Part shown: one piece after another, positions 18,139 through 27,872 of the stretch
How the letters are laid out: each line of letters opens with the position of its first letter
Numbering within the stretch: the stretch's first letter is position 1
Source of the DNA: Dysgonamonadaceae bacterium
Lineage (GTDB): Bacteria; Bacteroidota; Bacteroidia; Bacteroidales; Azobacteroidaceae
Direction: 5' to 3'
Length of the DNA: 42,632 nucleotides
Assembly: GCA_031275735.1 (NCBI GenBank)
Contig: JAISOJ010000049.1
Span: 1 to 42,632, forward strand
The notes under the pieces: model-generated
The model's input: the letters and a program-made list of their open reading frames with translations, nothing else
Told to the model about the DNA's origin: nothing
Database searches by the model: none
Translations under genes and position numbers: made by a program

Positions 18139-19822
18139 TAACAATATCGTGAAAACAAAATTTTATGCTATCGCAACATTCATCTTTATACTTTTTGGAT
18201 GCACATCCAAAACGGTTGGTTTTGAAAGTCTTTTACTCGAAATGATCGATCGCGAAGCTATGGCAAGTTATCCTTCGCCGGAATATATTTGCCTGCAATT
18301 CAGCAGTTATGACCGCGCAACCGTAACGTCCGGGCAACCTTCCTGGTTTGCTAACTGGGACAGGTCGATGTTTATTCGTATAGAAGAAAACAGCGGACGG
18401 AAAGAATATGTAATGATGGATACCAATAAACCCGGCGCCATTGTCCGTTTCTGGATGACTTTTGCGGGTGAAAACTGCGGCAAGGGTACTCTGCGTATCT
18501 ATTTCGACAACGACACTATCCCCGCTATCGAAGGCGGAGCAATGGATATCCTGAGCGGCGGCAAGTTAGCAGGCGGACCCTTGTGTTCCTCCGTATCGGA
18601 CTCCACCAAATACGAAATGCGCGGGCATAACATGTATCTGCCGTTGCCGTACGCCCGACATTGTAAGGTGACCTACGAAAGCGACAACATCCAAGATCCG
18701 GGCGCCAAAACCGGTGGCGAATCGGTGTACTACAACATCAACTACCGCACATATGCTGCCGGAACGAAGATAACTACCTTTACGATGGATGAGATGAAAT
18801 ATGCAGCAAAAACGTTGGATGAAGTACAAGCCAAATTGCAAAACCGCGACCGTGGGCTGACCGGATTGAATACCGGAACCCAATTGCTTTCAGGGAAAAT
18901 AGCGCCTGGAAAAACCATTGCCGAAACCATAACCGGAGAAAAAGCCATCCGCCGTGTACGGATAAAAATCAAAGCCGGTAACTTGGAACAGGCCTTGCGA
19001 AGCACGGTTCTTTCCATTTGGTTCGACGAACAAGAAACGACGGCTCCCAACGTATGCAGTCCCGTAGGCGATTTCTTTGGAACGGGTTATCAGGTGCGTT
19101 TCTCGAATACATGGTATACTCGCGTGGATAACGACGGAAGCATGACCGCTTGGTGGGTGATGCCCTTTGCACGCAATTGCAGGATTGAACTCCACAATGC
19201 CGGCGTACAAGAAGTAGAAGCCGAAGCCGAGATCGTGACCGCCTCCTGGAAATGGGATAAGCGCAGCATGTATTTTGGCGCGGCATGGCGTCAATTCACC
19301 CGCCTGCAAACCGGCGAAAGAAAAAACAACGAAGGCGAGGGCGGCCCGTTCGACATCAACTATGCGACCCTTAACGGAAAAGGAATGTACGTAGGTGATG
19401 CCGTCACAATATTCAATACCGTGGATGCATGGTGGGGCGAAGGCGACGAAAAAATATATGTGGACGGCGAAAAATTCCCGTCGCACATCGGCACAGGAAC
19501 CGAAGATTACTACGGTTATGCCTGGTGTCGTCCCGAAAAATTCGCCAATCATCCCTTTATTGCGCAACCCGACGGTAGCGGTAATTTCCATTCGGGATAT
19601 ACCGTCAACGCACGCTTCCGTACACTGGATGCCATTCCATTCAACACTTCGCTGATTATGGACATGGAAATGTGGCACTGGGTAAAAGCTACCGTCAACT
19701 TGGCCCCGGTAACGTTCTTTTACATGCTGAAAGGCAAAAATCCCAATGAAAACATAGATATGAATGGAATAAAAGAACCTGTGGCGCTCGTACGCGCCGA
19801 TATTACAACATGCAATGAATAA
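18128..19822 (+). CDS. GH172 family (DUF2961) furanosidase lipoprotein
   Basis: This 564-residue protein contains the DUF2961 core, now family GH172, known for alpha-D-fructofuranosidase/difructose-anhydride and alpha-D-arabinofuranosidase activity. The signature [28 protein letters not shown] has Glu438 and Glu459, 21 residues apart, the same spacing as the nucleophile Glu270 and acid/base Glu291 of Bifidobacterium dentium alphaFFase1. An N-terminal lipobox (FILFGC) marks it as a lipoprotein. ATG 18128 lies inside the GH2 remnant, and a GTG at 18149 giving [11 protein letters not shown] would be an equally good or better start. The 3' end overlaps the next gene by 8 bp, indicating translational coupling. 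Substrate choice between D-arabinan and fructan-type links is open. Confidence 0.88.
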   Translation: MLDNNNIVKTKFYAIATFIFILFGCTSKTVGFESLLLEMIDREAMASYPSPEYICLQFSSYDRATVTSGQPSWFANWDRSMFIRIEENSGRKEYVMMDTNKPGAIVRFWMTFAGENCGKGTLRIYFDNDTIPAIEGGAMDILSGGKLAGGPLCSSVSDSTKYEMRGHNMYLPLPYARHCKVTYESDNIQDPGAKTGGESVYYNINYRTYAAGTKITTFTMDEMKYAAKTLDEVQAKLQNRDRGLTGLNTGTQLLSGKIAPGKTIAETITGEKAIRRVRIKIKAGNLEQALRSTVLSIWFDEQETTAPNVCSPVGDFFGTGYQVRFSNTWYTRVDNDGSMTAWWVMPFARNCRIELHNAGVQEVEAEAEIVTASWKWDKRSMYFGAAWRQFTRLQTGERKNNEGEGGPFDINYATLNGKGMYVGDAVTIFNTVDAWWGEGDEKIYVDGEKFPSHIGTGTEDYYGYAWCRPEKFANHPFIAQPDGSGNFHSGYTVNARFRTLDAIPFNTSLIMDMEMWHWVKATVNLAPVTFFYMLKGKNPNENIDMNGIKEPVALVRADITTCNE

Positions 19823-22571
19823 AATTATCACAACAGGGATGCTGTTTTTCATCAACTCCTTTTGGATGCTGATGATGGCTCAAAATCCGCTTTTGTCGTT
19901 CAAAGTAGGCGACAAAAGTTTTACGATATCGCAACAGGCTGTCGCAACTGGAAATACGTCCACAGCAGGCCGGTTGTCAGTTTCATATGTCGAACATCTC
20001 TATCATTTCGGACGAAAAGCGCTGGTAACTTTCAAAAATACATCGGGCGATACGCTCTGGTTACATAATGTTGTACCTTTCGGCGAATCGAATAAACAGG
20101 TGTATATCACCGGAAAAGGAAAACACGGATTGTCGCGAACCCATTTATTCCGACCCGGCTATGAACCTGTTAATGTCATAGTGCCCGACAATGCATGGGA
20201 ATTGGGATTTTCAGCCATAGAAACAGGTGAAGATTTAAATGTCTGCGCTCTCGTCCGCCGCAACCGCAACAGCATTAAAAACGGCAGACTTCATCGTTTT
20301 GAAACGGAACTGTATCCAGACGGCGAAGTAACTTACACGTTCTGGACAGACAATTACCGGGGTGGCTGGCAAGAAGGCCTCCGGCTGATGTTCCAGGAAC
20401 GAATGCTCTACGATGTAGAACCTGGTACATTCGATAATTCCCTGCTTGCCCGCAAAGACTTGCAATGGTTCCGCCATACTTATGTTACTCACTTGATGAT
20501 GACGTGGGACAGGCGTTTTTACGATTATACCGATGGAGAGTCACATTTGAAAGAGTTTCTCGAAAAAGGCAAACGGTTGTATGGCGGAACCGACGTGCTC
20601 GGTATCTGGCCTACCTGGCCTGCGCTGGGCATGGACGAGCGCAGTCAGTGGGATATGTTCCGCGATCTGCCCGGCGGATTCGGAGGTTTGCGCCGGATGT
20701 CGGATATGTGTCGCGCCGAAGGGACACGTTTCTTTATTTGCTACAATCCTTGGGATGAAAGCGCCCGTGGCGGGAAAAGCCGTCACCTTGAGGAAATGTC
20801 AACCATTATCCGCGAAGTAGGCGTAGATGGCGTGGTACTCGACACCAAGGGCGAATCGAGTAGGGAGTTGCAAGAAGCGGCTGACCGTGTCCGCCCCGGT
20901 GTAATCATGTACAGCGAAGGAATGGCAGTGCCGCGCGATATGCAAGGCATCCCTTCGGGACGGGTACACAATGCGCTGTATTATCCGCCAATGCTCAATC
21001 TGGTTAAGTTCATCAAACCCGACTTTGCTATTTTTCGTGTAACGGAACTCACCCATGAACGGGTACGCCGCGAATTTGCCGTATCTTTTTTCAACGGTTA
21101 CGGTACGGAATTAAATATTTTCAGTCCCGGAAATCCCGAATGGGAGGACGAACAATATCTTTTTCTCGGGCAAACAGTGCGGATACTGCGTGAAAACACA
21201 TCCAACTTTGTCAACGGTCGCTATACCCCGCTGTTGCCTACGCTGAACGACAGTATTTTCGTCAATCGCTGGGATTATGCCGGAAAAACCATTTATACCG
21301 TGTTCAGCCTCAAGCCTGAAGGTTTCAATGCTCCATTATTTGAAATGGAGAAGACAGACAGGCATTTTATCGATATTTTTAACCATATTGAATTGTTTCC
21401 GGCAGAACGCAATGGCAAGTATTATATTCCGGTAAAAACGGCGGCTTTTGACAGGAGCGACTTGGGAACTAATAACGAAGGCGCTGTTTGTGCTATTGCC
21501 GCATTACCCGGTATTTTGAAAACGCAATTGAATGGCGATGAACTTTCGTTTTCATCCTTAGACGGTGACAAAATCAGGATTTGGGCGGGAATGCCTTCTT
21601 ACGATAAAGAGTACAAAGAGTATGGTGTCGATAGACAAACCATTCGTTTACTGGAAACTTTCCCCCATTTTGAAGGTAAATTTATTATTCAGGCATTTAA
21701 AGACGACGAACTGTTGGACGAACGTATCGTTTATATCAAGCCGGGAACGGCTCGCATGGCGAGCCGTAAGGAACAGACTCCCGCTACGGCGAAGGTTCCC
21801 AAGGGTATGGTGGAGATACCCGCCGGCATATTTGCCTGTGGCAACTACCGATTCGGTGATTCGTTCATTCCTTATCCTGCTCCACTTACGCATCCCGGCG
21901 AAGAAGTACAAATGCCGCGTTATTTCATGGATAAATACCCTGTAACCAATGCCGAATTTAAAGTATTTATGGACGCCACCGGTTACCAACCTATTGATAC
22001 GGCCAACTTTCTGAAACATTGGGAAAACGGACGGATACCCGTCGTGGGACAGGAAAATTTCCCGGTAACCTATGTAGCTTACGAGGATGCACAAGCTTAC
22101 GCCAAATGGGCGGGTAAACGCTTGCCGACCGAAATCGAATGGCAGTATGCCGCGCAAACGTCCGCCGGAAACGAATGGCCGTGGAAACAAAAAACGCCTG
22201 TAAAACGAATAGAAGAACCCATTACCAATACTTTATCGGTATGGAAACTTGAAGGCGTCGAGAAAGGACGATGCAACACCGGCGACGGCAGTTTATATGC
22301 TGTGGGCAGTTATCCTGAAGGAGTGAATCCCTATGGTTTGCACGACCTTGTAGGATGCGTATGGCAACTTACCAACGACCTGTATGATAACGCTACTTAC
22401 CGCTACATTATGATGAAAGGCGGAAGCTACTTCTTGCCTTCGTCGAGTTGCTGGTATGTACAGGGCGGACCTCGTGAATTGAATTACCGACAGTACCTGT
22501 TGCGCGTGTCGCAGGGGTTCGAGCGTAATGCCGCAGTAGGATTCAGATGTGTGAAGGATGCAATCAGATAA
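19815..22571 (+). CDS. putative glycosidase-like protein fused to a SUMF1/FGE-type domain
   Basis: This 918-residue exported protein (signal peptide ending MMAQ) has an unusual two-part design. Residues about 1-650 look like a beta-sandwich followed by a TIM barrel of the GH36/GH13-like type: GVDGVVLDTKGES ends a strand with Asp343, and VIMYSEGMA carries Glu368, spaced like a nucleophile and acid pair. From 663 (KGMVEIPAGIFACGNY) to the end is a formylglycine-generating-enzyme/SUMF1 domain (MDKYPVTNAEFKVFMDATG, KRLPTEIEWQYAA, LVGCVWQL, GFRCV). In the active-site motif the first catalytic Cys is replaced (Leu874) and the second kept (Cys879), so sulfatase activation is unlikely. No sulfatase is encoded nearby. 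It may be a glycosidase with a C-type-lectin-like accessory domain. The glycosidase assignment is inference. Confidence 0.65.
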   Translation: MNKIITTGMLFFINSFWMLMMAQNPLLSFKVGDKSFTISQQAVATGNTSTAGRLSVSYVEHLYHFGRKALVTFKNTSGDTLWLHNVVPFGESNKQVYITGKGKHGLSRTHLFRPGYEPVNVIVPDNAWELGFSAIETGEDLNVCALVRRNRNSIKNGRLHRFETELYPDGEVTYTFWTDNYRGGWQEGLRLMFQERMLYDVEPGTFDNSLLARKDLQWFRHTYVTHLMMTWDRRFYDYTDGESHLKEFLEKGKRLYGGTDVLGIWPTWPALGMDERSQWDMFRDLPGGFGGLRRMSDMCRAEGTRFFICYNPWDESARGGKSRHLEEMSTIIREVGVDGVVLDTKGESSRELQEAADRVRPGVIMYSEGMAVPRDMQGIPSGRVHNALYYPPMLNLVKFIKPDFAIFRVTELTHERVRREFAVSFFNGYGTELNIFSPGNPEWEDEQYLFLGQTVRILRENTSNFVNGRYTPLLPTLNDSIFVNRWDYAGKTIYTVFSLKPEGFNAPLFEMEKTDRHFIDIFNHIELFPAERNGKYYIPVKTAAFDRSDLGTNNEGAVCAIAALPGILKTQLNGDELSFSSLDGDKIRIWAGMPSYDKEYKEYGVDRQTIRLLETFPHFEGKFIIQAFKDDELLDERIVYIKPGTARMASRKEQTPATAKVPKGMVEIPAGIFACGNYRFGDSFIPYPAPLTHPGEEVQMPRYFMDKYPVTNAEFKVFMDATGYQPIDTANFLKHWENGRIPVVGQENFPVTYVAYEDAQAYAKWAGKRLPTEIEWQYAAQTSAGNEWPWKQKTPVKRIEEPITNTLSVWKLEGVEKGRCNTGDGSLYAVGSYPEGVNPYGLHDLVGCVWQLTNDLYDNATYRYIMMKGGSYFLPSSSCWYVQGGPRELNYRQYLLRVSQGFERNAAVGFRCVKDAIR

Positions 22572-22631
22572 ATAGGGCATGGGCGCGTCGGTTTTTTTCG
22601 GAAAAGGTTTTCGGTAGGGAAAATTTTGTTT

Positions 22632-22639
22632 ATTTTTGT
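22632..22639 (+). promoter_or_regulatory. -7 element for the oxidoreductase/DUF1080 operon
   Basis: TATTTTTG fits TAnnTTTG, 26 bp before the Gfo/Idh/MocA start codon. A near match to the -33 element (TTTT instead of TTTG) is present about 20 bp upstream, at 22608-22611. The 94-bp gap after the SUMF1-fusion gene gives room for an independent promoter. Confidence 0.42.
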
Positions 22640-22665
22640 TTTAATTTCAAATATACTTAAAAACA

Positions 22666-23916
22666 ATGCAACGACGAGAATTTTTAAAGACGGCGGGTTG
22701 TATCGCCGCATTTACGATCATCCCGCGTCACGTGCTTGGAAAAGGATTCATTGCTCCAAGCGACCAGCTAACCAAGGGAATTATCGGTACCGGCAGCATG
22801 GGACGCGGACACGTGAATTACGGCGGCACCCGCCTGGTTGCCGTCTGCGATGTGGACAAAAACCACCTCGAACTCGGTAAAAAATTAGTTGACGGAACAA
22901 TTGCCGCCTATCACGACTTCCACGATTTGATAGCAGACAAGAACGTCGATATCGTACACATCGCCACTCCGCCCCACTGGCACGGCATCATGTCGGTCGA
23001 AGCCGCCAAAGCCGGCAAAGACGTTTGGTGCGAAAAACCCATGACACGTACCATCGGAGAAGGCAAGCGGGTCGTGGAAGCCATCAGGCAATACGGACGG
23101 ATGTACCGCCTCAATACGTGGTTCCGCTTTACGGATGATTTCTATGGACTCGGAACTCCCGTAAAACCATTGAAAAAATTGGTACAGAGCGGCCTACTCG
23201 GATGGCCGTTGAAAGTAACCATCAGTAAGCATACCGGTTTCGACTGGAAATTTTACTGGGTAGGCAAGGAATACCTCGAACCGCAACCCGTTCCCGCCGA
23301 ACTGGATTACGATCTCTGGTTAGGCCCGGCGCCCTACAAACCCTACAACGCACACCGCGTACACCAAACCTTCCGGGGATACTGGGATTATGACGGCGGC
23401 GGACTGGGCGATATGGGACAACATTACATCGACCCTGTACAATACATTCTGGGAAAGGACTACACAAGTCCCGTAAAAGTGGAAGTCGATGCACCCCAAC
23501 AACATCCCGACGCCATCGGCGTCTGGCGTTCGATCACCTATACCTACGACGACGGTTGCCAAATTATACTCTGGGGAGGCGATTATGGAAAGCCCGATAC
23601 GCCTTACATCGCAGGACCCAAAGGAAATGTCTATAAGAATTTCATTTGCGATATTCCGGACTGGGAAAAGAAATTGGCCGATTATCCGGAGCCGGAGCCG
23701 CAGGTAACCGACTTCATCGAAAGCATAAAAACAAGGAAACCCTTCGCTCTGAACGAACAAAAAGGATTCCGCTCCGCCACGATTGTCAATATGGGAGTAG
23801 CAGCACTGCAACTGAACCGCACCCTGCATTTTGATCCGGTAAATCTGAAATTTATTGCCGACGAAGCAGCCAACCGCCTGCTCAATCAACCCATGCGTGC
23901 ACCCTGGATTATTTAA
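22666..23916 (+). CDS. exported Gfo/Idh/MocA-family NAD(P)-dependent oxidoreductase
   Basis: This 416-residue protein begins with a twin-arginine-like export signal (MQRREFLKTAGCIAAF). The mature part opens with the dinucleotide-binding motif GIIGTGSMGRGH and has the family catalytic motif WCEKPMTRT, followed by the C-terminal substrate domain (WDYDGGGLGDMGQHYIDP). Members oxidise or reduce a sugar hydroxyl or ketone with NAD(P), often tightly bound when exported by Tat. It is followed 22 bp later by a DUF1080 gene, a pairing known in Bacteroides for cleavage of glycosides through 3-keto intermediates. Here it may oxidise C3 of a glycoside released by the arabinofuranosidases. Substrate and direction are inferred. 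Confidence 0.88.
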   Translation: MQRREFLKTAGCIAAFTIIPRHVLGKGFIAPSDQLTKGIIGTGSMGRGHVNYGGTRLVAVCDVDKNHLELGKKLVDGTIAAYHDFHDLIADKNVDIVHIATPPHWHGIMSVEAAKAGKDVWCEKPMTRTIGEGKRVVEAIRQYGRMYRLNTWFRFTDDFYGLGTPVKPLKKLVQSGLLGWPLKVTISKHTGFDWKFYWVGKEYLEPQPVPAELDYDLWLGPAPYKPYNAHRVHQTFRGYWDYDGGGLGDMGQHYIDPVQYILGKDYTSPVKVEVDAPQQHPDAIGVWRSITYTYDDGCQIILWGGDYGKPDTPYIAGPKGNVYKNFICDIPDWEKKLADYPEPEPQVTDFIESIKTRKPFALNEQKGFRSATIVNMGVAALQLNRTLHFDPVNLKFIADEAANRLLNQPMRAPWII

Positions 23917-23938
23917 TACATTTTAATTAACATACATA

Positions 23939-26884
23939 ATGAAAAAAATACAGTCAATTTTACTTGTACTGCTTCTGGGTTGGGGAACAGTTTTCGCCCA
24001 GTCTCCGGACAACCGGACAACGGCCACCATTATTGCCGACGTTCTGGCGCAAATTCCCGCTCAAAACAGCAAACAATATGCTCAGCAACAAGAAGACCTT
24101 CTTTCGACAGGCGAAAGCGGAATTTTACAACTGGCAAAAATGCTGAACACTTCCCCTGAAAATACCGTCAAGGCGCAATACGCTCTGAACGGATTGACAA
24201 CCTACACAACAGGGATTCAACAGGAAGCCGTCCGCCTGACGGTGGTCAACGCCTACCTGAAAGCCCTGGACGAATTAAGCGACGCTGATTCCAAAACATT
24301 TATAATCAGTTTACTAAGAATTATCGCCGGCAACGAGGCTGTAAGCAAACTTACGCTGCTTTTGGACGATAAAGCCTTAAACAGCCCTGCCGCTGCGGCC
24401 CTGGCCTCCATCAAAGCCGCGGTCCCGCAGGATACCCCGAAACCGCTTCCGGACAATCCGGATTTGCAAAACCTTTTTTCCGCATTGAAAAAAGCCAAAC
24501 CGGGAAAAAAAGTCGAAATACTGAATAAAATCGCCTTCCTGTTCGACAATCCGGCAAACAGAAACCTTGCCGATGCCTCCTGCACGCCTGCTCTTGCCCG
24601 CTTGTTGGCGGGTGACAATCGGGAAATCAAAACCGCAGCCGCTACCGTTTTGATGCAGATCGGCGGCGCGGAAGCCATCGCTGCATTGGCCGAATTGCTG
24701 AACAGCGCCGATGAACAGGACGTCCGCCTGGGAAAAGAAGTTTTGCTGTCCACAAAAGGCGATATAGCTTCCGGCATTGTCCCGTTTATTCAAACAGCTA
24801 CCGACAAGGGAAAAATCGCCATTCTTCAATTGCTTTCCGCACGAAAGGCCGACGCGCAAAGCGAAGCGGTTTTTGCACAATTAAACGCGAACTCTTCGGA
24901 AGTGAAGACTGCTGCTTGCGGAGCCTTGAAAGATGTCGTGACCGTACAAAATCTGCCTGACCTGTACAAGCTCCTGGAACAGAGCGCTCCGGAGACGCTC
25001 GTTCCGTTTCAGCAAGCGATTGTCGCCGCATTGAAACCGCTTTCGGAAGAGAAACGGTTTCAAACAGTCGCCGCTCAAATCAACCGGACAGACAAAAGCA
25101 AGGAATCGCTATACTACAGCATATTGGCAGCTTCGGGCAATATAAGCGCATTGAACTGCATTGTCGAAAAGTTCAGTACCCAAGCCGGAAAAGATAAAGA
25201 CGCCGCCTTCCGGGCATTATTGGAGTGGAAAGGCATTGAATCTGCCGGTGAATTGCTGGCAATCGGGAAAAAAAATGATGCCGGCTATTCCGAAAAAGCC
25301 TTGGACCGCTACATTCAACTGGTTTCCTCTCCCTCGCTGACAGGCGAAAACCGGCGGATTTTTCTGACAAATGCCATGGAAATCGCCCAAACAGATACGC
25401 AGAAAAAGAAAATCCTGAAACAAGTCGGGCAAACCAATTCCTATTCGGGCCTGTTGCTGGCAGGCAACTACCTGGATAATCCGTCCCTGCAACAGGAAGC
25501 TGCCAGCGCCGTTATGAATATTGCCCTGAACAACAAGGCATTTACGGGTAAAAATGTAAAAACTTTACTCGAAAAAACAGCGGATATATTGGACAATCCC
25601 GACGCCGACTATCAAAGGGAAGCCATTCGCAAGCACCTGAACGGGATGCCGGATGAAGAAGATTTTGTCTCCATTTTCAACGGAAAAGACTTGACGGGAT
25701 GGAAGGGCCTGGTCGAAAATCCGCTTGTCCGTGCGAAAATGAAACCGTCGGAATTAGCCAAAACGCAAGTAAAAGCCGACGAGCAGATGCGCAAAGACTG
25801 GAAAGTCGAAAACGGTCTGCTGGTATTCGACGGTACGGGATACGATAATATCTGTACGGAAAAACAATACGGCGATTTTGAGATGTATGTCGATTGGCGG
25901 CTTGATCCTTCACCCGAAGCGGACGCCGGTATTTACCTGCGTGGAACGCCTCAAGTGCAAATCTGGAATACCGCCCGCACCGATGCAGGCGCTCAAGCCG
26001 GCTCGGGCGGGTTATACAATAACCAAAGCAATCCGTCCAATCCGGTCATGCAGGCAGACAACCGCTTAGGCGAATGGAACTCGTTTTATATCCAAATGAA
26101 AGGCGACCGGGTAACGGTCTTCCTCAACGGGAAATTAGTGGTTGACAATGTGATTCTCGAAAATTACTGGGATCGCACGCAACCGGTTTTTCCCGTCGAA
26201 CAAATTGAATTACAGGCACACGGAAGTAAAGTTTATTATCGAAATATTTATATAAAGGAACTTAAACGAACCCTGCCTTTTGAATTATCCGCACAGGAAA
26301 AGAAAGAAGGTTACAAAATCCTGTTCGACGGTACAAACATGCACGAATGGACAGGCAACTTAGTTGATTATCAGCTTGAAGACGGCTGCATTAGCGTCCA
26401 TCCGACGAGCAGTTTCGGCGGCAACCTCTATACCAGGAACGAGTACGATAATTTCGTTTTCCGGTTTGAATTTCAACTCACTCCTTCGGCCAACAACGGT
26501 GTCGGCATCCGCGCTCCGATGGAAGGCGACAATGCCTACAATGCAATGGAAATTCAGATTCTTGATTGCGAACATCCCGTCTACAAGGATATTGCACCCT
26601 ACCAGCATCACGGTTCGGTTTACGGCGTAATGGCAGCCGAACACGGCGCAATGAAACCCGTGGGCGAATGGAACGAAGAAGAAATCCATGCCGACGGCGA
26701 CCATATTCGCGTTACACTAAACGGCAAAGTAATTCTTGACGGAAACATCCGCGAAGCGGCTAAAAACGGGACCATCGATCACCTGGACCATCCCGGACTG
26801 CTCAACAAAAGTGGGCATATCGGATTTCTCGGACATGGAAATGAACTGAAATTCAGAAATATACGGATTAAGGGATTAAAGTAA
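23939..26884 (+). CDS. HEAT-like repeat protein with two DUF1080 domains
   Basis: A 981-residue secreted protein (signal peptide ending VFAQ). Residues about 25-570 are Ala/Leu-rich helical repeats of the HEAT/ARM kind (for example CTPALARLLAGDNREIKTAA). Two DUF1080 (3-keto-disaccharide hydrolase, PF06439-like) beta-sandwich domains follow: one from about 575 (FVSIFNGKDLTGWKG; DAGIYLRG; GEWNSFYIQMKG) and one from about 791 (GYKILFDGTNMHEWTG; NNGVGIRAP; GEWNEEEIHADG). DUF1080 domains cleave or hydrate 3-keto glycosides made by Gfo/Idh/MocA enzymes, and the gene directly upstream encodes one. Two catalytic-type domains on a long helical scaffold in one chain is notable. It is the last gene of the PUL and converges on the M23 gene with a 43-bp gap. 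Confidence 0.88.
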   Translation: MKKIQSILLVLLLGWGTVFAQSPDNRTTATIIADVLAQIPAQNSKQYAQQQEDLLSTGESGILQLAKMLNTSPENTVKAQYALNGLTTYTTGIQQEAVRLTVVNAYLKALDELSDADSKTFIISLLRIIAGNEAVSKLTLLLDDKALNSPAAAALASIKAAVPQDTPKPLPDNPDLQNLFSALKKAKPGKKVEILNKIAFLFDNPANRNLADASCTPALARLLAGDNREIKTAAATVLMQIGGAEAIAALAELLNSADEQDVRLGKEVLLSTKGDIASGIVPFIQTATDKGKIAILQLLSARKADAQSEAVFAQLNANSSEVKTAACGALKDVVTVQNLPDLYKLLEQSAPETLVPFQQAIVAALKPLSEEKRFQTVAAQINRTDKSKESLYYSILAASGNISALNCIVEKFSTQAGKDKDAAFRALLEWKGIESAGELLAIGKKNDAGYSEKALDRYIQLVSSPSLTGENRRIFLTNAMEIAQTDTQKKKILKQVGQTNSYSGLLLAGNYLDNPSLQQEAASAVMNIALNNKAFTGKNVKTLLEKTADILDNPDADYQREAIRKHLNGMPDEEDFVSIFNGKDLTGWKGLVENPLVRAKMKPSELAKTQVKADEQMRKDWKVENGLLVFDGTGYDNICTEKQYGDFEMYVDWRLDPSPEADAGIYLRGTPQVQIWNTARTDAGAQAGSGGLYNNQSNPSNPVMQADNRLGEWNSFYIQMKGDRVTVFLNGKLVVDNVILENYWDRTQPVFPVEQIELQAHGSKVYYRNIYIKELKRTLPFELSAQEKKEGYKILFDGTNMHEWTGNLVDYQLEDGCISVHPTSSFGGNLYTRNEYDNFVFRFEFQLTPSANNGVGIRAPMEGDNAYNAMEIQILDCEHPVYKDIAPYQHHGSVYGVMAAEHGAMKPVGEWNEEEIHADGDHIRVTLNGKVILDGNIREAAKNGTIDHLDHPGLLNKSGHIGFLGHGNELKFRNIRIKGLK

Positions 26885-26927
26885 TGGCATAAGGCTTACC
26901 GATCCGGAACTTGTATTGGATGAGATA

Positions 26928-27842
26928 TTACGACAATCGAATAGAGCGTCCCACACGCAAAGTCGTTTTTGTGTTCATCTTATTTAATTTGCAAATTGTA
27001 TTGACAGACACTCCGGATTTTCGAGCTATTGTACTTAACGTATCGCCTTTTTTGATTCGGTAATATTTAATTTTATCTTTTCCTTTAGCTGTGTATTTGG
27101 AAATAGGTAATTCGGATTTACCCTTTTCATATACATAAACTTCGTCTTTAGCGCACAATTGTTCGAAATCGATAATTTCTTCGGGATTGATGGCGCGTCC
27201 TAAGAAACGAAATTCAAAATGCAGGTGCGAACCGGTAGAACGCCCGGTATTACCTCCCAAAGCAATGGCTTGACCGGCGACTACATTTTCTTCTTCATTT
27301 ACTAAAAACCGGGACAAATGACCATATACCGTTTCCAATCCATTGGAATGTCGCAACACAATATAATTACCATAACCTCTTCTTTCGTATTTAGTCATCC
27401 GTACTTTACCACTGAAAGCAGCCCTAACCGTATCACCGACTTGGAGTTTAATATCGGTTCCATAATGAAATCTTCTCCTTCGTTTTCCGTATTTGGAAGT
27501 TACTTTACCCTCAACAGGTATTACAAATTCGGATATATCAATAGAATAAGTATCAGGGACCGTTATGTCAGCGTAAGTTTTCACGTAGTCATTATTCCAT
27601 TGTCCGTCGTAAAGTTCATCGGATGGGATTTCCTCTTCTCCTTTCAAACCTATCAGAGTCAGCAAACTATCCACAAGAAGAATTTCTTTATCTATTTTGG
27701 CTTTATCTGCCAAAATTTTATCCGAATTTACCACTACAACCGGTTCTTCTTCTAATTGGGTTTGTGCATTCCCTGCTGAACCCAAGAATATACCCACGGT
27801 GAAAAGTAGCCCCCCGATTGTCCTTTTTACTTTATCCATCAT
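26928..27842 (-). CDS. M23-family peptidoglycan metallopeptidase with C-terminal LysM
   Basis: This 304-residue exported protein (signal peptide ending GNAQ) cleaves peptidoglycan cross-links or helps regulate cell-wall enzymes in the periplasm. The LytM/M23 domain has all zinc and catalytic positions: His126 and Asp130 (FHYGTD), His175 (YGHL) and His206/His208 (SHLHFEF). A LysM peptidoglycan-binding module occupies about 260-304 (YYRIKKGDTLSTIARKSGVSVNTICKLN). It is the last gene of the envelope cluster, 30 bp after ndk, and its job fits the elongasome genes upstream. The start is MMDK, and either Met is possible. Confidence 0.92.
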   Translation of the reverse strand: MMDKVKRTIGGLLFTVGIFLGSAGNAQTQLEEEPVVVVNSDKILADKAKIDKEILLVDSLLTLIGLKGEEEIPSDELYDGQWNNDYVKTYADITVPDTYSIDISEFVIPVEGKVTSKYGKRRRRFHYGTDIKLQVGDTVRAAFSGKVRMTKYERRGYGNYIVLRHSNGLETVYGHLSRFLVNEEENVVAGQAIALGGNTGRSTGSHLHFEFRFLGRAINPEEIIDFEQLCAKDEVYVYEKGKSELPISKYTAKGKDKIKYYRIKKGDTLSTIARKSGVSVNTICKLNKMNTKTTLRVGRSIRLS

Positions 27843-27872
27843 TTTTTACTTTGTTTTTTATTCGCATTAATA

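Noticed and set aside
18890-19855. 321-residue frame on the - strand opposite GH172
   Set aside because: Long because of codon bias in the + gene; the + frame has complete family motifs and catalytic residues.
21801-22571. functional formylglycine-generating enzyme
   Set aside because: The first of the two active-site Cys is replaced by Leu874 and no sulfatase gene is present in the window.
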